In this document: one piece after another, positions 1 to 12,172 of the stretch
Numbering within the stretch: the stretch's first letter is position 1
How the letters are laid out: every line of letters starts with the position of its first letter
Source: Turritopsis dohrnii
Lineage: Eukaryota; Cnidaria; Hydrozoa; Anthoathecata; Oceaniidae
Direction: 5' to 3'
NCBI GenBank assembly: GCA_027922465.2
Contig: BQMF02000026.1
Location: 744,001-808,000, forward strand
DNA length: 64,000 nt
Notes under the pieces: model-generated
Told to the model about the DNA's origin: nothing
Databases searched by the model: none
Seen by the model: only the letters and a program-made list of their open reading frames with translations
Translations under genes and position numbers: made by a program

Positions 1-2109
1 TTCACTGCCATGTAAACAATCACAAAATTGTAACTGCAGGACAACAAGGGGCAAAGCTGTATATATTATACATGGCCAGCTAGTTTTCATTAAAACATTA
101 TGTTGTAACATAAGTGATTATTTGATTTAAAAGATCATTCATGATATTTAAGACTTTACAGCTGCCATTTCATGTTTTACAGTTTCAGTTGCATGAAAAT
201 TTATTCCATAAAAATGTTAACAAGATGAAACTTGAAGTTCTATTCTAACAGCAATTTTTCCTTTTGCACTCATTATTTGATAATATCAGGCCATCCAGTT
301 TGTGTGACTTACACCCAAGAACAGCATGCATTGTTCCACATTGAAAGTCAAAACTAAATTTTGTAATAGTGAGTGGAAAAACCTAATGTTCTATAACTCA
401 AAAAAACTGAACAAAAGCCTGCATGAGATTTTTCCATTAAGATCAACCGTTTGACGACAAATATTGTAGAATAAATACTTCAATGATGTCAAGGGACCTA
501 TCTCCAAACTTTTTACCAAAATAATTTCAATATTAACGTTCTTTTACTTCACATTATATACCTACTCTTTATAACTTTTAGACCAATGATAACAAGGAAG
601 TGCTTAAAAAAAGATAAAAAGGAAATGGCACTCCTTATATTCAAAAGTTATATGGGAAGGGTAATTTTTGTAAAGGCTCAGGCAAATGAATAGCTGCAAG
701 TTCATAAATTTTTTTGGTGTTATGAAAAAAATGTCTTGAAAAAAAAAATCATGCCATGTAAATAGGCAATACTACATCGCTTTTAGATTCTCGGCTGCCA
801 TGAAACAATAGCTGGAAACTGAAAACATGTTTTTACAAAAAGAACAATGTGCTTTGTCAGGCACCCCTTTCACCTTTCGAATCCATGAAAATTCATCTTC
901 CCATTTCATGTTGTATGAAGTTCTTTCCCATCTTTAAATAATTTAAAATGTCTATATCTATAATTATTTCATTCTAAAAGAAAAATCTAGAATCTGTTGA
1001 GTGGTCAGAAAGATAGAGTTCAACTGAGATAGTACAATATAGTGAAGAAATGAGTACATACACAAAGTAATTCTGTAAATGAACATACAATAAGTAAAAT
1101 AACAGCACTTTTCTCCCTATGTACAAAATAAAAGTCTAATATTTATAAGATTTTACATTATAATATAAAATATCATCACTATTAAAATTATATTGAATGT
1201 ACTAATAAGTTGCTAAGTTGCTTTGTGAGGACAAAGGGCATGTTTCAGATTTCAAACTTTTATTTATTTTTTTTTGCCAAGAAAGCCTATTTTTTCCTAT
1301 TTTTTTCCTTTTTTATGGAAAAATTCAAATTTTTTGCTTTGTTTACAAATATCCATAGAAGTTACACTTTGGCCATTTCAGATAACTTCAAACGAAACTT
1401 GGACGTACAATCTTCAAATGAAACTTGGATGTACAATCTTCTGTCACACAGTGTTAATCTGACTTGTCAAACCCTGGGTTTTACACATGTTTTGATAAAA
1501 GATTTTGCTGCAGCAGTACCAACATGGTACTATGGTGGTAAAGGTATACATAAAATCTGTCTTGCTGTTAAAATCTTTTCGACTTATTTTGATTGAAATC
1601 AATAATGGTTTTCCTATTCCTTGCCAATTTGCAACTTACTGCCAATGTGCCTTATTATGGACTGACTGACTGTAAGTTAAAAACACGGCACCCATACTGT
1701 CAACCAAACTATAATAACACAAACTTCTAAATCAGGGATAAGTAAATCTATTTCGACGCTAGAAAATTAGTTATAAATTTTATAAGTTTTGAAGATTTCT
1801 TTTAAAATAGTTTCTTCTAAAATTGACTGCTCTCTTGAGAGCCATGCGTATTTTTGTTAGCTCTGTGTACATATTTACAGATGAAAAATAATAATGGCCA
1901 CATACGTCATGAAATATCGGTAATAGAGCTTTGAATTTATGTTTAAAAAATAATCTTTATCATCATTGCAGGATGAAAATGAATGTAGAACATACTTTTA
2001 GAAAGTTAATTTTATCACAAAACAATTAAATAAAAAAAATTTTGTACATCAATCACAGTGAAGGAAGACACTTCTTAACGAGCATTGAAATAAATAGGCT
2101 ATATGATTC
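1..2109. other. Non-coding AT-rich stretch
   Basis: No convincing gene is seen. Open frames around 1210-1596 are rich in Phe and low-complexity codons and look like chance. The only local structure is a two-copy 26-bp tandem duplication at 1386-1437 (cttcaaaYgaaacttggaYg-type unit). A short stretch near 1676-1725 resembles one near 51330-51375 and is probably a dispersed repeat. Confidence 0.5.
1386..1437. repeat. 26-bp tandem duplication, 2 copies
   Basis: Two adjacent 26-bp units, 1386-1411 and 1412-1437, differ at two positions (c/t changes). It is a small local duplication with no sign of function. Confidence 0.8.
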
Positions 2110-2114
2110 TTCAC

Positions 2115-2359
2115 TAGGCCTCGAAATTTCAAACTTTCACGTAAACTATACTTCGTTTCTGTATTATTAACGGAAACGATCGTTACCGATGTAGTTCATT
2201 AATGACATGGTACCGCCATTTTGGTTCTGGGAAGCGATCGTTTCCCTATATTGTTACCAAAAAGCGCCACCTAAGTGACGAATGAAAATTCGTCTCCCTA
2301 GATGATCACGGTAACGAAGCCGTAACGAAACGATCGTTACTGTGAAATTTCCAGGCCTG
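2115..2359. mobile_element. Short inverted-repeat element (MITE), 245 bp
   Basis: The ends are inverted copies of [t/c]aggcct[c/g]gaaatttca (2115-2131 and 2343-2359). The 5-bp direct repeat ttcac flanks both sides (2110-2114 and 2360-2364), as expected for a target duplication. The interior carries further complementary pieces around gaaacgatcgtta (2172-2185 against 2328-2340), so the element can fold on itself. There is no coding capacity. The superfamily is uncertain, because a 5-bp duplication alone does not decide it. Confidence 0.6.
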
Positions 2360-2364
2360 TTCAC

Positions 2365-3058
2365 GGTCCATTCTTCATGTGTTGCTGCTAATTTCTCTCT
2401 ATGCTCTGTTTCATAAAACATTTTATTCAGCTATACACGATGGACTTGGTAAGAATGAATGGATATTTTTGTGATGAGAATCTTTGTTGCTTTTTGAGTC
2501 CAGAATAAGGAAGGCTCTCTGGAATAAGGCACATAGACAATATTTCTAAAAAATGAATTTTCCTTACATTATATATATAATATAAAATACTAAAACCTCA
2601 TTTCTATGTTCTGTAGAAGTAAGTAAGTAGAACTAGGAGTTTTAAAATCCTTTGGCTTCCATCTATAATTTTAATCCTTTTGCCTGCCAAAACTTGACAT
2701 TAGTAGTTAACTTACCGCCGGAGATACTTGTATAGCATTCCTCTAACTTGCATGAAGGCTAGTGTGTGTGGTGGCTAGTTCCTAATGGACTGATATGCTG
2801 CTTTTAATACACATTGGAATGGAGTATTGAGTAAATTGAGTTATTGAGTAAATTTGTTTGCAGCTAGTAGTAAGCAGAACTAGTAAGCAAAATTAGTAAG
2901 CCAATTCAGTCAAAAGCATTATTGCCAGCAATCACACACAAGCATGCAAAATAAAAGACACAATGTATTTAAAAAAAATCATATATACACACCTTATTGG
3001 AAAATTTTCAGGTACATTATGCTTGTTCTAAAAATATAAATTACAGTGATAAGTGTAT
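2365..3058. other. Non-coding stretch
   Basis: Nothing recognisable beyond short low-complexity patches: a tatata run near 2567-2586, repeated ttgagtaaatt near 2825-2855, and repeated agtaagc near 2868-2902. Confidence 0.4.
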
Positions 3059-3069
3059 ATTAAACATAT

Positions 3070-3409
3070 GAAGTGGATATTCGTCTGCACTTTTATTATT
3101 AATATAATAAAAGTGCGGACGAATAATTTGAAGTTATTTGTCCGCACTAATTTTACGGACAATGTGTTAGACGTTCTTTCGTAACTTTTAACAGATTCTT
3201 CTAATTCCGCAATTGTAAAAAACTGAATCCCTGTCGCAATCTCTTTCACCATAGTGCAATCTTATTCACAAGAGCTATACCACTTTAAGCACTTTAAATA
3301 TATTTAAATTATCTTCTAACGGATTTTATGGCACTCACTAAAGGTGCGGACGAATAACTTCAAAATTATTTGTCCACTCTTTATAAAAGTGCGGACGAAT
3401 ATCCACAGC
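3070..3409. mobile_element. 340-bp terminal-inverted-repeat element with 11-bp target duplication
   Basis: Positions 3070-3096 and the reverse complement of 3383-3409 match over 27 bp with three mismatches (core gtggatattcgtcYgcactt). The flanks carry a perfect 11-bp direct repeat, attaaacatat (3059-3069 and 3410-3420). The motif gtgcggacgaataa recurs inside in both orientations (around 3111-3147 and 3351-3375), giving nested hairpins. A 9-11 bp duplication is typical of Mutator-like elements, so this is probably a non-autonomous MULE-type MITE. The 74-codon minus-strand ORF over it runs out through the end of the element and is not recognised. Confidence 0.7.
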
Positions 3410-4345
3410 ATTAAACATATAGCTACGTACATTTTATCAAATTATTATTTTTAGGCTCCACACTATTTTCATTCTCAGACAGAAAAAAAACACAGAAACA
3501 AGAATATCCCTATTCACACAAATACAAAATAACAGTCAAACCACAAAACACAACAAACACAAAATTCAGATGTGGCAATTAAAAGTAAAAATCAGAAACA
3601 TAAAACATCCATACAATCATCCTCATCCCTTTCGCATGAACTTCCTAACAATCCATGTAAAATGAACACTAAAACGCGTGCGGCTAACCTTTCATTTTGG
3701 AAAAGTACGCGCCACAAGCAATTAATCCATGCGCGACGCTAAGTCAAAACGCGTTGCTAAGACCCTTAAGACCGTACTTACTAGGATCATTTCTATAGTA
3801 CGCGTCCCGTCTTTGTTTCCCAACAAAGACACACTCAACAACCACGATGATGAGCTGTTGTGCGTTTTCCTGAGCGTGAAGCTTGGATCTTCGATGACAT
3901 TTTAGTCATATGTTGATTCATTGATGAACGTTCTGTGCAATCTTCAGGTTGCACGGAGGGAAAGCGTACTATCCGAGTGGTGAATATTCGGCATCTAATG
4001 TAGAAGAGGACTAGATTTATATAGTTCCAAAGTGCATCAATTGCTTCAATACTTCAATTACAGTTTCTTCTGAAGGCTGCTCGTGTATAATTTTTTGTAT
4101 TTTCGAAATTTATGCCATCGAAGCTTTTCTGATGTTACTCTCCTAAACAAATTCAGAAGAGAAAGGTAAGACTGCAGTGATACCTCAAAATCTTTAAAAC
4201 ATATGTCTCTACTTTTTGTTTCAGGTACCCTGAAATGTTAGGTAAACCTTTGAAGTGAACACTCCTCTAAGCGCTTTTGTAATCATGATTTTGCATTCAT
4301 CAAAGTACTAGAAAAACTTACTTATGATGAAATCATCGCCTTTAA

Positions 4346-4954
4346 ATGACGTTATTGATCCCCTCACTCCGCCACAACGATGTACGCGACCTGTGTGCCT
4401 CTCTATTATCAGAGGTATGCAAAGATGTAGCAATCGAACCTTCACTTGCACCGCTGAATGGAGATCATATTGAAGCGAGAACTGCAAAAACTGGCGATGA
4501 TGCAAGACTGGATGTCAGCGCAAGAGACTTTTGGGTGAGAGGCCAAAAGGCATTTTTTGACGTAAGGGTGTTTGACCCAAGCGCCTCTAGGTACTCAGCC
4601 CGAAGTCTGGAGAAGTGTTACCAGCAAAACGAGAGAGAAAAGAAAAACGCATATTGTGAGCGTATCCTCAACATCGAACATGGTAGTTTTACACCCCTCG
4701 TATTTACAATTCAAGGAGGAATGGGACGTGAATGCACCTCATTTATCACTCGATTATGCAAAATGATTGCCGAAAAGAAAACTGAACAACTCTCGGTTAC
4801 CATATCGTGGGTGCGGATAAAGCTATCGTTTGCGCTGATGAGATCATGTTTATTGTGCTTGCGTGGTTCAAGAACGATCAAAAGCAACCCTAACGGGACG
4901 TCGCTATCTGGTGATAGCATCGCACTAGATATGACCTTAGCCAATGGGGTCTGA
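4346..4954 (+). pseudogene. Retroelement C-terminal endonuclease-like domain (unit 1)
   Basis: The 202-codon frame matches, from memory, a domain found downstream of reverse transcriptase in many cnidarian and sponge retroelement proteins. Recognisable pieces are RHNDVRDLCASLLSEVC near residue 9, ARLDVSARDFW, GQKAFFDVRVF, EHGSFTPLVF, GGMGRE and MRSCLLCLRGSR. The spaced acidic residues in LDV and FFDVRV suggest a PD-(D/E)XK-like nuclease fold, which is an inference. The reverse transcriptase part is missing, so this is a 5'-truncated remnant and not a stand-alone gene. The first few codons come from flanking sequence. Confidence 0.65.
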
Positions 4955-5111
4955 AAGAATGAATAGACAATAACAAAAAAATAATAATTAAAAAAAAAAT
5001 AAAAATTATTTATACAATTGTAAATAGAGAGAAAATACTTTTAATTTTATATAACGGTCAATCAATGTATTCTGTGTTAGTTTAAAAAAAATTTGTATTG
5101 GTCCCCTCACT
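4353..5111 (+). mobile_element. Retroelement 3' fragment inserted in unit 1, with 16-bp direct repeats
   Basis: The direct repeat tattgRtcccctcact lies at 4353-4368 and 5096-5111. Between them sit the 3' end of a retroelement ORF, its stop codon and an A-rich 3' region (from about 4970). The short units 4 and 5 have this 16-mer once, exactly at the junction, so they look like the empty site. Equivalent copies are at 6139-6897 in unit 2 and 7925-8683 in unit 3. A 5'-truncated LINE-like insertion explains the structure. Deletion between two 16-mers is the alternative. Confidence 0.65.
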
Positions 5112-5238
5112 TCTGGTCATTCAGTGACAAAGACCGGTTAACTTCAACGTTCTTCCAAAAGAAAAGTTACCCTGTTTTCTTAAACGTTCATCCAAACGAC
5201 CGTTTCAATGGACATTTGATTTCACATGAAGTGAGACT

Positions 5239-5511
5239 TTGCGATATACGACACCTAACCAAGATGAAGCATTAGGAACATGTACTCAGAAGTACAAGGA
5301 TGGATCTGATGAGCGACATCAATTGAAATTGTACAAACTGGTTCCTAAAGATGTGGAGAAAAATGATGTGAAAGAAGTTGTGATGCAATGTTGTTGCTGG
5401 AATCGAATTGGCTTCTTGTTGTACCGAAGCAACTGGAGGAATAGATTACGATATTCATGCTCTGTAGCACGAAACGATTCATTTGGAAAAGTACCCGCCA
5501 CAAGCAATTAA
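5239..5511 (+). other. Repeated 90-codon ORF of unknown meaning
   Basis: An open frame beginning RYTTPNQDEALG recurs in every unit (5239, 7025, 8811, 9854 and 10897; the last copy has one Asp to His change). Copies are so alike that conservation gives no evidence of selection. The first codon as read is not ATG in the usual sense, and no family is recognised. It may be an exon or a chance frame. Confidence 0.2.
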
Positions 5512-6165
5512 TCCATGCGCGACGCTAAGTCAAAACGCGTTGCTAAGACCCTTAAGACCGTACTTACTAGGATCATTTCTATAGTACGCGTCCCGTCTTT
5601 GTTTCCCAACAAAGACACACTCAACAACCACGATGATGAGCTGTTGTGCGTTTTCCTGAGCGTGAAGCTTGGATCTTCGATGACATTTTAGTCATATGTT
5701 GATTCATTGATGAACGTTCTGTGCAATCTTCAGGTTGCACGGAGGGAAAGCGTACTATCCGAGTGGTGAATATTCGGCATCTAATGTAGAAGAGGACTAG
5801 ATTTATATAGTTCCAAAGTGCATCAATTGCTTCAATACTTCAATTACAGTTTCTTCTGAAGGCTGCTCGTGTATAATTTTTTGTATTTTCGAAATTTATG
5901 CCATCGAAGCTTTTCTGATGTTACTCTCCTAAACAAATTCAGAAGAGAAAGGTAAGACTGCAGTGATACCTCAAAATCTTTAAAACATATGTCTCTACTT
6001 TTTGTTTCAGGTACCCTGAAATGTTAGGTAAACCTTTGAAGTGAACACTCCTCTAAGCGCTTTTGTAATCATGATTTTGCATTCATCAAAGTACTAGAAA
6101 AACTTACTTATGATGAAATCATCGCCTTTAAATGACGTTATTGATCCCCTCACTCCGCCACAACG

Positions 6166-6741
6166 ATGTACGCGAACCTGTGTGCCTCTCTATTATCAGA
6201 GGTATGCAAAGATGTAGCAATCGAACCTTCACTTGCACCGCTGAATGGAGATCATATTGAAGCGAGAACTGCAAAAACTGGCGATGATGCAAGACTGGAT
6301 GTCAGCGCAAGAGACTTTTGGGTGAGAGGCCAAAAGGCATTTTTTGACGTAAGGGTGTTTGACCCAAGCGCCTCTAGGTACTCAGCCCGAAGTCTGGAGA
6401 AGTGTTACCAGCAAAACGAGAGAGAAAAGAAAAACGCATATTGTGAGCGTATCCTCAACATCGAACATGGTAGTTTTACACCCCTCGTATTTACAATTCA
6501 AGGAGGAATGGGACGTGAATGCACCTCATTTATCACTCGATTATGCAAAATGATTGCCGAAAAGAAAACTGAACAACTCTCGGTTACCATATCGTGGGTG
6601 CGGATAAAGCTATCGTTTGCGCTGATGAGATCATGTTTATTGTGCTTGCGTGATTCAAGAACGATCAAAAGCAACCCTAACGGGACGTCGCTATCTGGTG
6701 ATAGCATCGCACTAGATATGACCTTAGCCAATGGGGTCTGA
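6166..6741 (+). pseudogene. Retroelement endonuclease-like domain (unit 2)
   Basis: This is the second copy of the retroelement fragment. A one-base insertion (an extra a near 6175) shifts the reading frame at the beginning relative to units 1 and 3, so the open frame starts at a different ATG. From LCASLLSEVC onward it matches the other copies. It has Asp instead of Gly in the CLRGSR-type motif near the end. Unit 3 shares that change and unit 1 does not. Confidence 0.65.
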
Positions 6742-7917
6742 AAGAATGAATAGACAATAACAAAAAAATAATAATTAAAAAAAAAAAAAAATTATTTATA
6801 CAATTGTAAATAGAGAGAAAATACTTTTAATTTTATATAACGGTCAATCAATGTATTCTGTGTTAGTTTAAAAAAAATTTGTATTGATCCCCTCACTTCT
6901 GGTCATTCAGTGACAAAGACCGGTTAACTTCAACGTTCTTCCAAAAGAAAAGTTACCCTGTTTTCTTAAACGTTCATCCAAACGACCGTTTCAATGGACA
7001 TTTGATTTCACATGAAGTGAGACTTTGCGATATACGACACCTAACCAAGATGAAGCATTAGGAACATGTACTCAGAAGTACAAGGATGGATCTGATGAGC
7101 GACATCAATTGAAATTGTACAAACTGGTTCCTAAAGATGTGGAGAAAAATGATGTGAAAGAAGTTGTGATGCAATGTTGTTGCTGGAATCGAATTGGCTT
7201 CTTGTTGTACCGAAGCAACTGGAGGAATAGATTACGATATTCATGCTCTGTAGCACGAAACGATTCATTTGGAAAAGTACCCGCCACAAGCAATTAATCC
7301 ATGCGCGACGCTAAGTCAAAACGCGTTGCTAAGACCCTTAAGACCGTACTTACTAGGATCATTTCTATAGTACGCGTCCCGTCTTTGTTTCCCAACAAAG
7401 ACACACTCAGCAACCACGATGATGAGCTGTTGTGCGTTTTCCTGAGCGTGAAGCTTGGATCTTCGATGACATTTTAGTCATATGTTGATTCATTGATGAA
7501 CGTTCTGTGCAATCTTCAGGTTGCACGGAGGGAAAGCGTACTATCCGAGTGGTGAATATTCGGCATCTAATGTAGAAGAGGACTAGATTTATATAGTTCC
7601 AAAGTGCATCAATTGCTTCAATACTTCAATTACAGTTTCTTCTGAAGGCTGCTCGTGTGTAATTTTTTGTAGTTTCGAAATTTATGCCATCGAAGCTTTT
7701 CTGATGTTACTCTCCTAAACAAATTCAGAAGAGAAAGGTAAGACTGCAGTGATACCTCAAAATCTTTAAAACATATGTCTCTACTTTTTGTTTCAGGTAC
7801 CCTGAAATGTTAGGTAAACCGTTGAAGTGAACACTCCTCTAAGCGCTTTTGTAATCATGATTTTGCATTCATCAAAGTACTAGAAAAACTTACTTATGAT
7901 GAAATCATCGCCTTTAA

Positions 7918-8526
7918 ATGACGTTATTGATCCCCTCACTCCGCCACAACGATGTACGCGACCTGTGTGCCTCTCTATTATCAGAGGTATGCAAAGATGT
8001 AGCAATCGAACCTTCACTTGCACCGCTGAATGGAGATCATATTGAAGCGAGAACTGCAAAAACTGGCGATGATGCAAGACTGGATGTCAGCGCAAGAGAC
8101 TTTTGGGTGAGAGGCCAAAAGGCATTTTTTGACGTAAGGGTGTTTGACCCAAGCGCCTCTAGGTACTCAGCCCGAAGTCTGGAGAAGTGTTACCAGCAAA
8201 ACGAGAGAGAAAAGAAAAACGCATATTGTGAGCGTATCCTCAACATCGAACATGGTAGTTTTACACCCCTCGTATTTACAATTCAAGGAGGAATGGGACG
8301 TGAATGCACCTCATTTATCACTCGATTATGCAAAATGATTGCCGAAAAGAAAACTGAACAACTCTCGGTTACCATATCGTGGGTGCGGATAAAGCTATCG
8401 TTTGCGCTGATGAGATCATGTTTATTGTGCTTGCGTGATTCAAGAACGATCAAAAGCAACCCTAACGGGACGTCGCTATCTGGTGATAGCATCGCACTAG
8501 ATATGACCTTAGCCAATGGGGTCTGA
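7918..8526 (+). pseudogene. Retroelement endonuclease-like domain (unit 3)
   Basis: The third copy has the same 202-codon frame as unit 1, but carries the CLRDSR change shared with unit 2. It lies between the 16-mers at 7925-7940 and 8668-8683. The shared change suggests units 2 and 3 are more recently related to each other than to unit 1. Confidence 0.65.
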
Positions 8527-9710
8527 AAGAATGAATAGACAATAACAAAAAAATAATAATTAAAAAAAAAAAAAAAATTATTTATACAATTGTAAATAGA
8601 GAGAAAATACTTTTAATTTTATATAACGGTCAATCAATGTATTCTGTGTTAGTTTAAAAAAAATTTGTATTGATCCCCTCACTTCTGGTCATTCAGTGAC
8701 AAAGACCGGTTAACTTCAACGTTCTTCCAAAAGAAAAGTTACCCTGTTTTCTTAAACGTTCATCCAAACGACCGTTTCAATGGACATTTGATTTCACATG
8801 AAGTGAGACTTTGCGATATACGACACCTAACCAAGATGAAGCATTAGGAACATGTACTCAGAAGTACAAGGATGGATCTGATGAGCGACATCAATTGAAA
8901 TTGTACAAACTGGTTCCTAAAGATGTGGAGAAAAATGATGTGAAAGAAGTTGTGATGCAATGTTGTTGCTGGAATCGAATTGGCTTCTTGTTGTACCGAA
9001 GCAACTGGAGGAATAGATTACGATATTCATGCTCTGTAGCACGAAACGATTCATTTGGAAAAGTACCCGCCACAAGCAATTAATCCATGCGCGACGCTAA
9101 GTCAAAACGCGTTGCTAAGACCCTTAAGACCGTACTTACTAGGATCATTTCTATAGTACGCGTCCCGTCTTTGTTTCCCAACAAAGACACACTCAGCAAC
9201 CACGATGATGAGCTGTTGTGCGTTTTCCTGAGCGTGAAGCTTGGATCTTCGATGACATTTTAGTCATATGTTGATTCATTGATGAACGTTCTGTGCAATC
9301 TTCAGGTTGCACGGAGGGAAAGCGTACTATCCGAGTGGTGAATATTCGGCATCTAATGTAGAAGAGGACTAGATTTATATAGTTCCAAAGTGCATCAATT
9401 GCTTCAATACTTCAATTACAGTTTCTTCTGAAGGCTGCTCGTGTGTAATTTTTTGTAGTTTCGAAATTTATGCCATCGAAGCTTTTCTGATGTTACTCTC
9501 CTAAACAAATTAAGAAGAGAAAGGTAAGACTGCAGTGATACCTCAAAATCTTTAAAACATATGTCTCTACTTTTTGTTTCAGGTACCCTGAAATGTTAGG
9601 TAAACCGTTGAAGTGAACACTCCTCTAAGCGCTTTTGTAATCATGATTTTGCATTCATCAAAGTACTAGAAAAACTTACTTATGATGAAATCATCGCCTT
9701 TAAATGACGT

Positions 9711-9726
9711 TATTGATCCCCTCACT
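9711..9726. repeat. Empty-site junction in short unit 4
   Basis: The 16-mer tattgatcccctcact is present once and joins the left flank (cgcctttaaatgacgt) directly to the right flank (tctggtcattcagtg). The same junction is at 10754-10769 in unit 5. In the long units the same flanks are separated by the 743-bp segment. Confidence 0.85.
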
Positions 9727-11234
9727 TCTGGTCATTCAGTGACAAAGACCGGTTAACTTCAACGTTCTTCCAAAAGAAAAGTTACCCTGTTTTCTTAAAC
9801 GTTCATCCAAACGACCGTTTCAATGGACATTTGATTTCACATGAAGTGAGACTTTGCGATATACGACACCTAACCAAGATGAAGCATTAGGAACATGTAC
9901 TCAGAAGTACAAGGATGGATCTGATGAGCGACATCAATTGAAATTGTACAAACTGGTTCCTAAAGATGTGGAGAAAAATGATGTGAAAGAAGTTGTGATG
10001 CAATGTTGTTGCTGGAATCGAATTGGCTTCTTGTTGTACCGAAGCAACTGGAGGAATAGATTACGATATTCATGCTCTGTAGCACGAAACGATTCATTTG
10101 GAAAAGTACCCGCCACAAGCAATTAATCCATGCGCGACGCTAAGTCAAAACGCGTTGCTAAGACCCTTAAGACCGTACTTACTAGGATCATTTCTATAGT
10201 ACGCGTCCCGTCTTTGTTTCCCAACAAAGACACACTCAGCAACCACGATGATGAGCTGTTGTGCGTTTTCCTGAGCGTGAAGCTTGGATCTTCGATGACA
10301 TTTTAGTCATATGTTGATTCATTGATGAACGTTCTGTGCAATCTTCAGGTTGCACGGAGGGAAAGCGTACTATCCGAGTGGTGAATATTCGGCATCTAAT
10401 GTAGAAGAGGACTAGATTTATATAGTTCCAAAGTGCATCAATTGCTTCAATACTTCAATTACAGTTTCTTCTGAAGGCTGCTCGTGTGTAATTTTTTGTA
10501 GTTTCGAAATTTATGCCATCGAAGCTTTTCTGATGTTACTCTCCTAAACAAATTCAGAAGAGAAAGGTAAGACTGCAGTGATACCTCAAAATCTTTAAAA
10601 CATATGTCTCTACTTTTTGTTTCAGGTACCCTGAAATGTTAGGTAAACCTTTGAAGTGAACACTCCTCTAAGCGCTTTTGTAATCATGATTTTGCATTCA
10701 TCAAAGTACTAGAAAAACTTACTTATGATGAAATCATCGCCTTTAAATGACGTTATTGATCCCCTCACTTCTGGTCATTCAGTGACAAAGACCGGTTAAC
10801 TTCAACGTTCTTCCAAAAGAAAAGTTACCCTGTTTTCTTAAACGTTCATCCAAACGACCGTTTCAATGGACATTTGATTTCACATGAAGTGAGACTTTGC
10901 GATATACGACACCTAACCAAGATGAAGCATTAGGAACATGTACTCAGAAGTACAAGGATGGATCTGATGAGCGACATCAATTGAAATTGTACAAACTGGT
11001 TCCTAAAGATGTGGAGAAAAATGATGTGAAAGAAGTTGTGATGCAATGTTGTTGCTGGAATCGAATTGGCTTCTTGTTGTACCGAAGCAACTGGAGGAAT
11101 AGATTACGATATTCATGCTCTGTAGCACGAAACCATTCATTTGGAAAAGTACCCGCCACAAGCAATTAATCCATTAAGTCAAAACGCGTTTCTATGACCG
11201 TTAAGACCGTACTTACTAGGATCATTTCTATAGT

Positions 11235-12172
11235 CTTGGCGTTCATAGTTTCTGACCTGTCTCTCCTATCCTGAATATGCCATAAAGTCGTTGAGGCTAA
11301 AGTTTTGCCAAATATAAACTTTCTATCGTGCCAAATGAATGTATTTTTTAACATCTCGTCTTTTTTGGCTATTAATAAGTTTTGGAGCGTTTCAGTCTGT
11401 ATTGTTGAAAATTTTGCTGTATTTAAAGATGCTTTCATATGTTATGCTTTGCTTGTTGACTATTTGCTTGTATGTAGTGAATGGAATTTCAACTATCCGG
11501 AGGAAACAGTAAAAAGTCTATCAATTTTGTATGACCAAACGAAGATACTGGAGTTTATCTATTTCGGAGGTTGCTTTTAAGGCTGGAGAAGTATATAAGG
11601 GTTATTGAATAAAGTATAATTTTCATGTATGAGCTGTTGTCATTTTAGTTTTGATCAAGTTGAACCCTTGTGAGTTTTCTCAAATTTGAAGTATGAACAG
11701 AGAAAGGTCCCTCGGAAGAAAATATATGATTCATGTTTGCGGACGTGCATATTTTTACTATGTGTTCGCTAATAAATTTGGAATAAATTTACCAATGGAA
11801 ATTTATTGAAGTTCTGGTTATACTGTAAGATTCACATAGGAGTGCATGAGAAGGGAGTTACCGGTCACAATTAGATTGGGTATGCATTTGTGACATGCCT
11901 TGCAAGAACTATCATGTCAATGTCATAGGTCATTTATTTATTGTGTACATATTAGTTAATTAAGTTGCCATGAACAAGGAAGCCAAATTTGATAACTACG
12001 GAAAAGTAATAATGAGCATGCGTGGGACGATATTCAATGGAAATAATGACAAGCAATTATAAAATATAATGAAACATTTTTTGTAAGCATTAAAAGCGAA
12101 ATAACACAAAGTATCCATAATCTTAGAATCGATGTCGAATACACGAGCGAAACTAATACAAAAACAGTGACG
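11235..12172. other. Spacer between array and GPCR gene
   Basis: Two overlapping frames, 11166-11438 (-) and 11305-11580 (+), are unrecognised and probably chance. An aataaa sits near 11608. No promoter motif for the following gene can be supported. Confidence 0.35.

Larger units (their letters stand above)
3699..11234. repeat. Tandem array: three 1786-bp units, two 1043-bp units, one partial unit
   Basis: Using the landmark ggaaaagtac, units begin at 3699, 5485, 7271, 9057, 10100 and 11143. The spacings are 1786, 1786, 1786, 1043 and 1043, and the last copy stops near 11234. Copies are nearly identical, with scattered single-base differences and A-run length changes. The terminal partial copy is more diverged, including a short deletion around atgcgcgacgc, which suggests it is an older array edge. 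Long and short units differ only by a 743-bp segment. Each unit contains a good 59-nt intron-like GTAAG...TTTCAG stretch (4166-4224 in unit 1) and a 90-codon ORF. Whether the array is transcribed is unknown. Confidence 0.9.

Noticed and set aside
1210..1596. 128-codon ORF
   Set aside because: Phe-rich translation of T-rich DNA, no domain, no supporting splice or start context.
8885..8910. Hammerhead-ribozyme-like ctgatga...gaaa in each array unit (ggatctgatgagcgacatcaattgaaattg)
   Set aside because: The conserved cores are present, but the bases between them do not form stem II and no cleavage-site stem closes the fold.
3699..11234. 5S rRNA, histone or spliced-leader gene cluster
   Set aside because: Tandem layout resembles such clusters, but no 5S, histone or spliced-leader sequence could be recognised in the unit.
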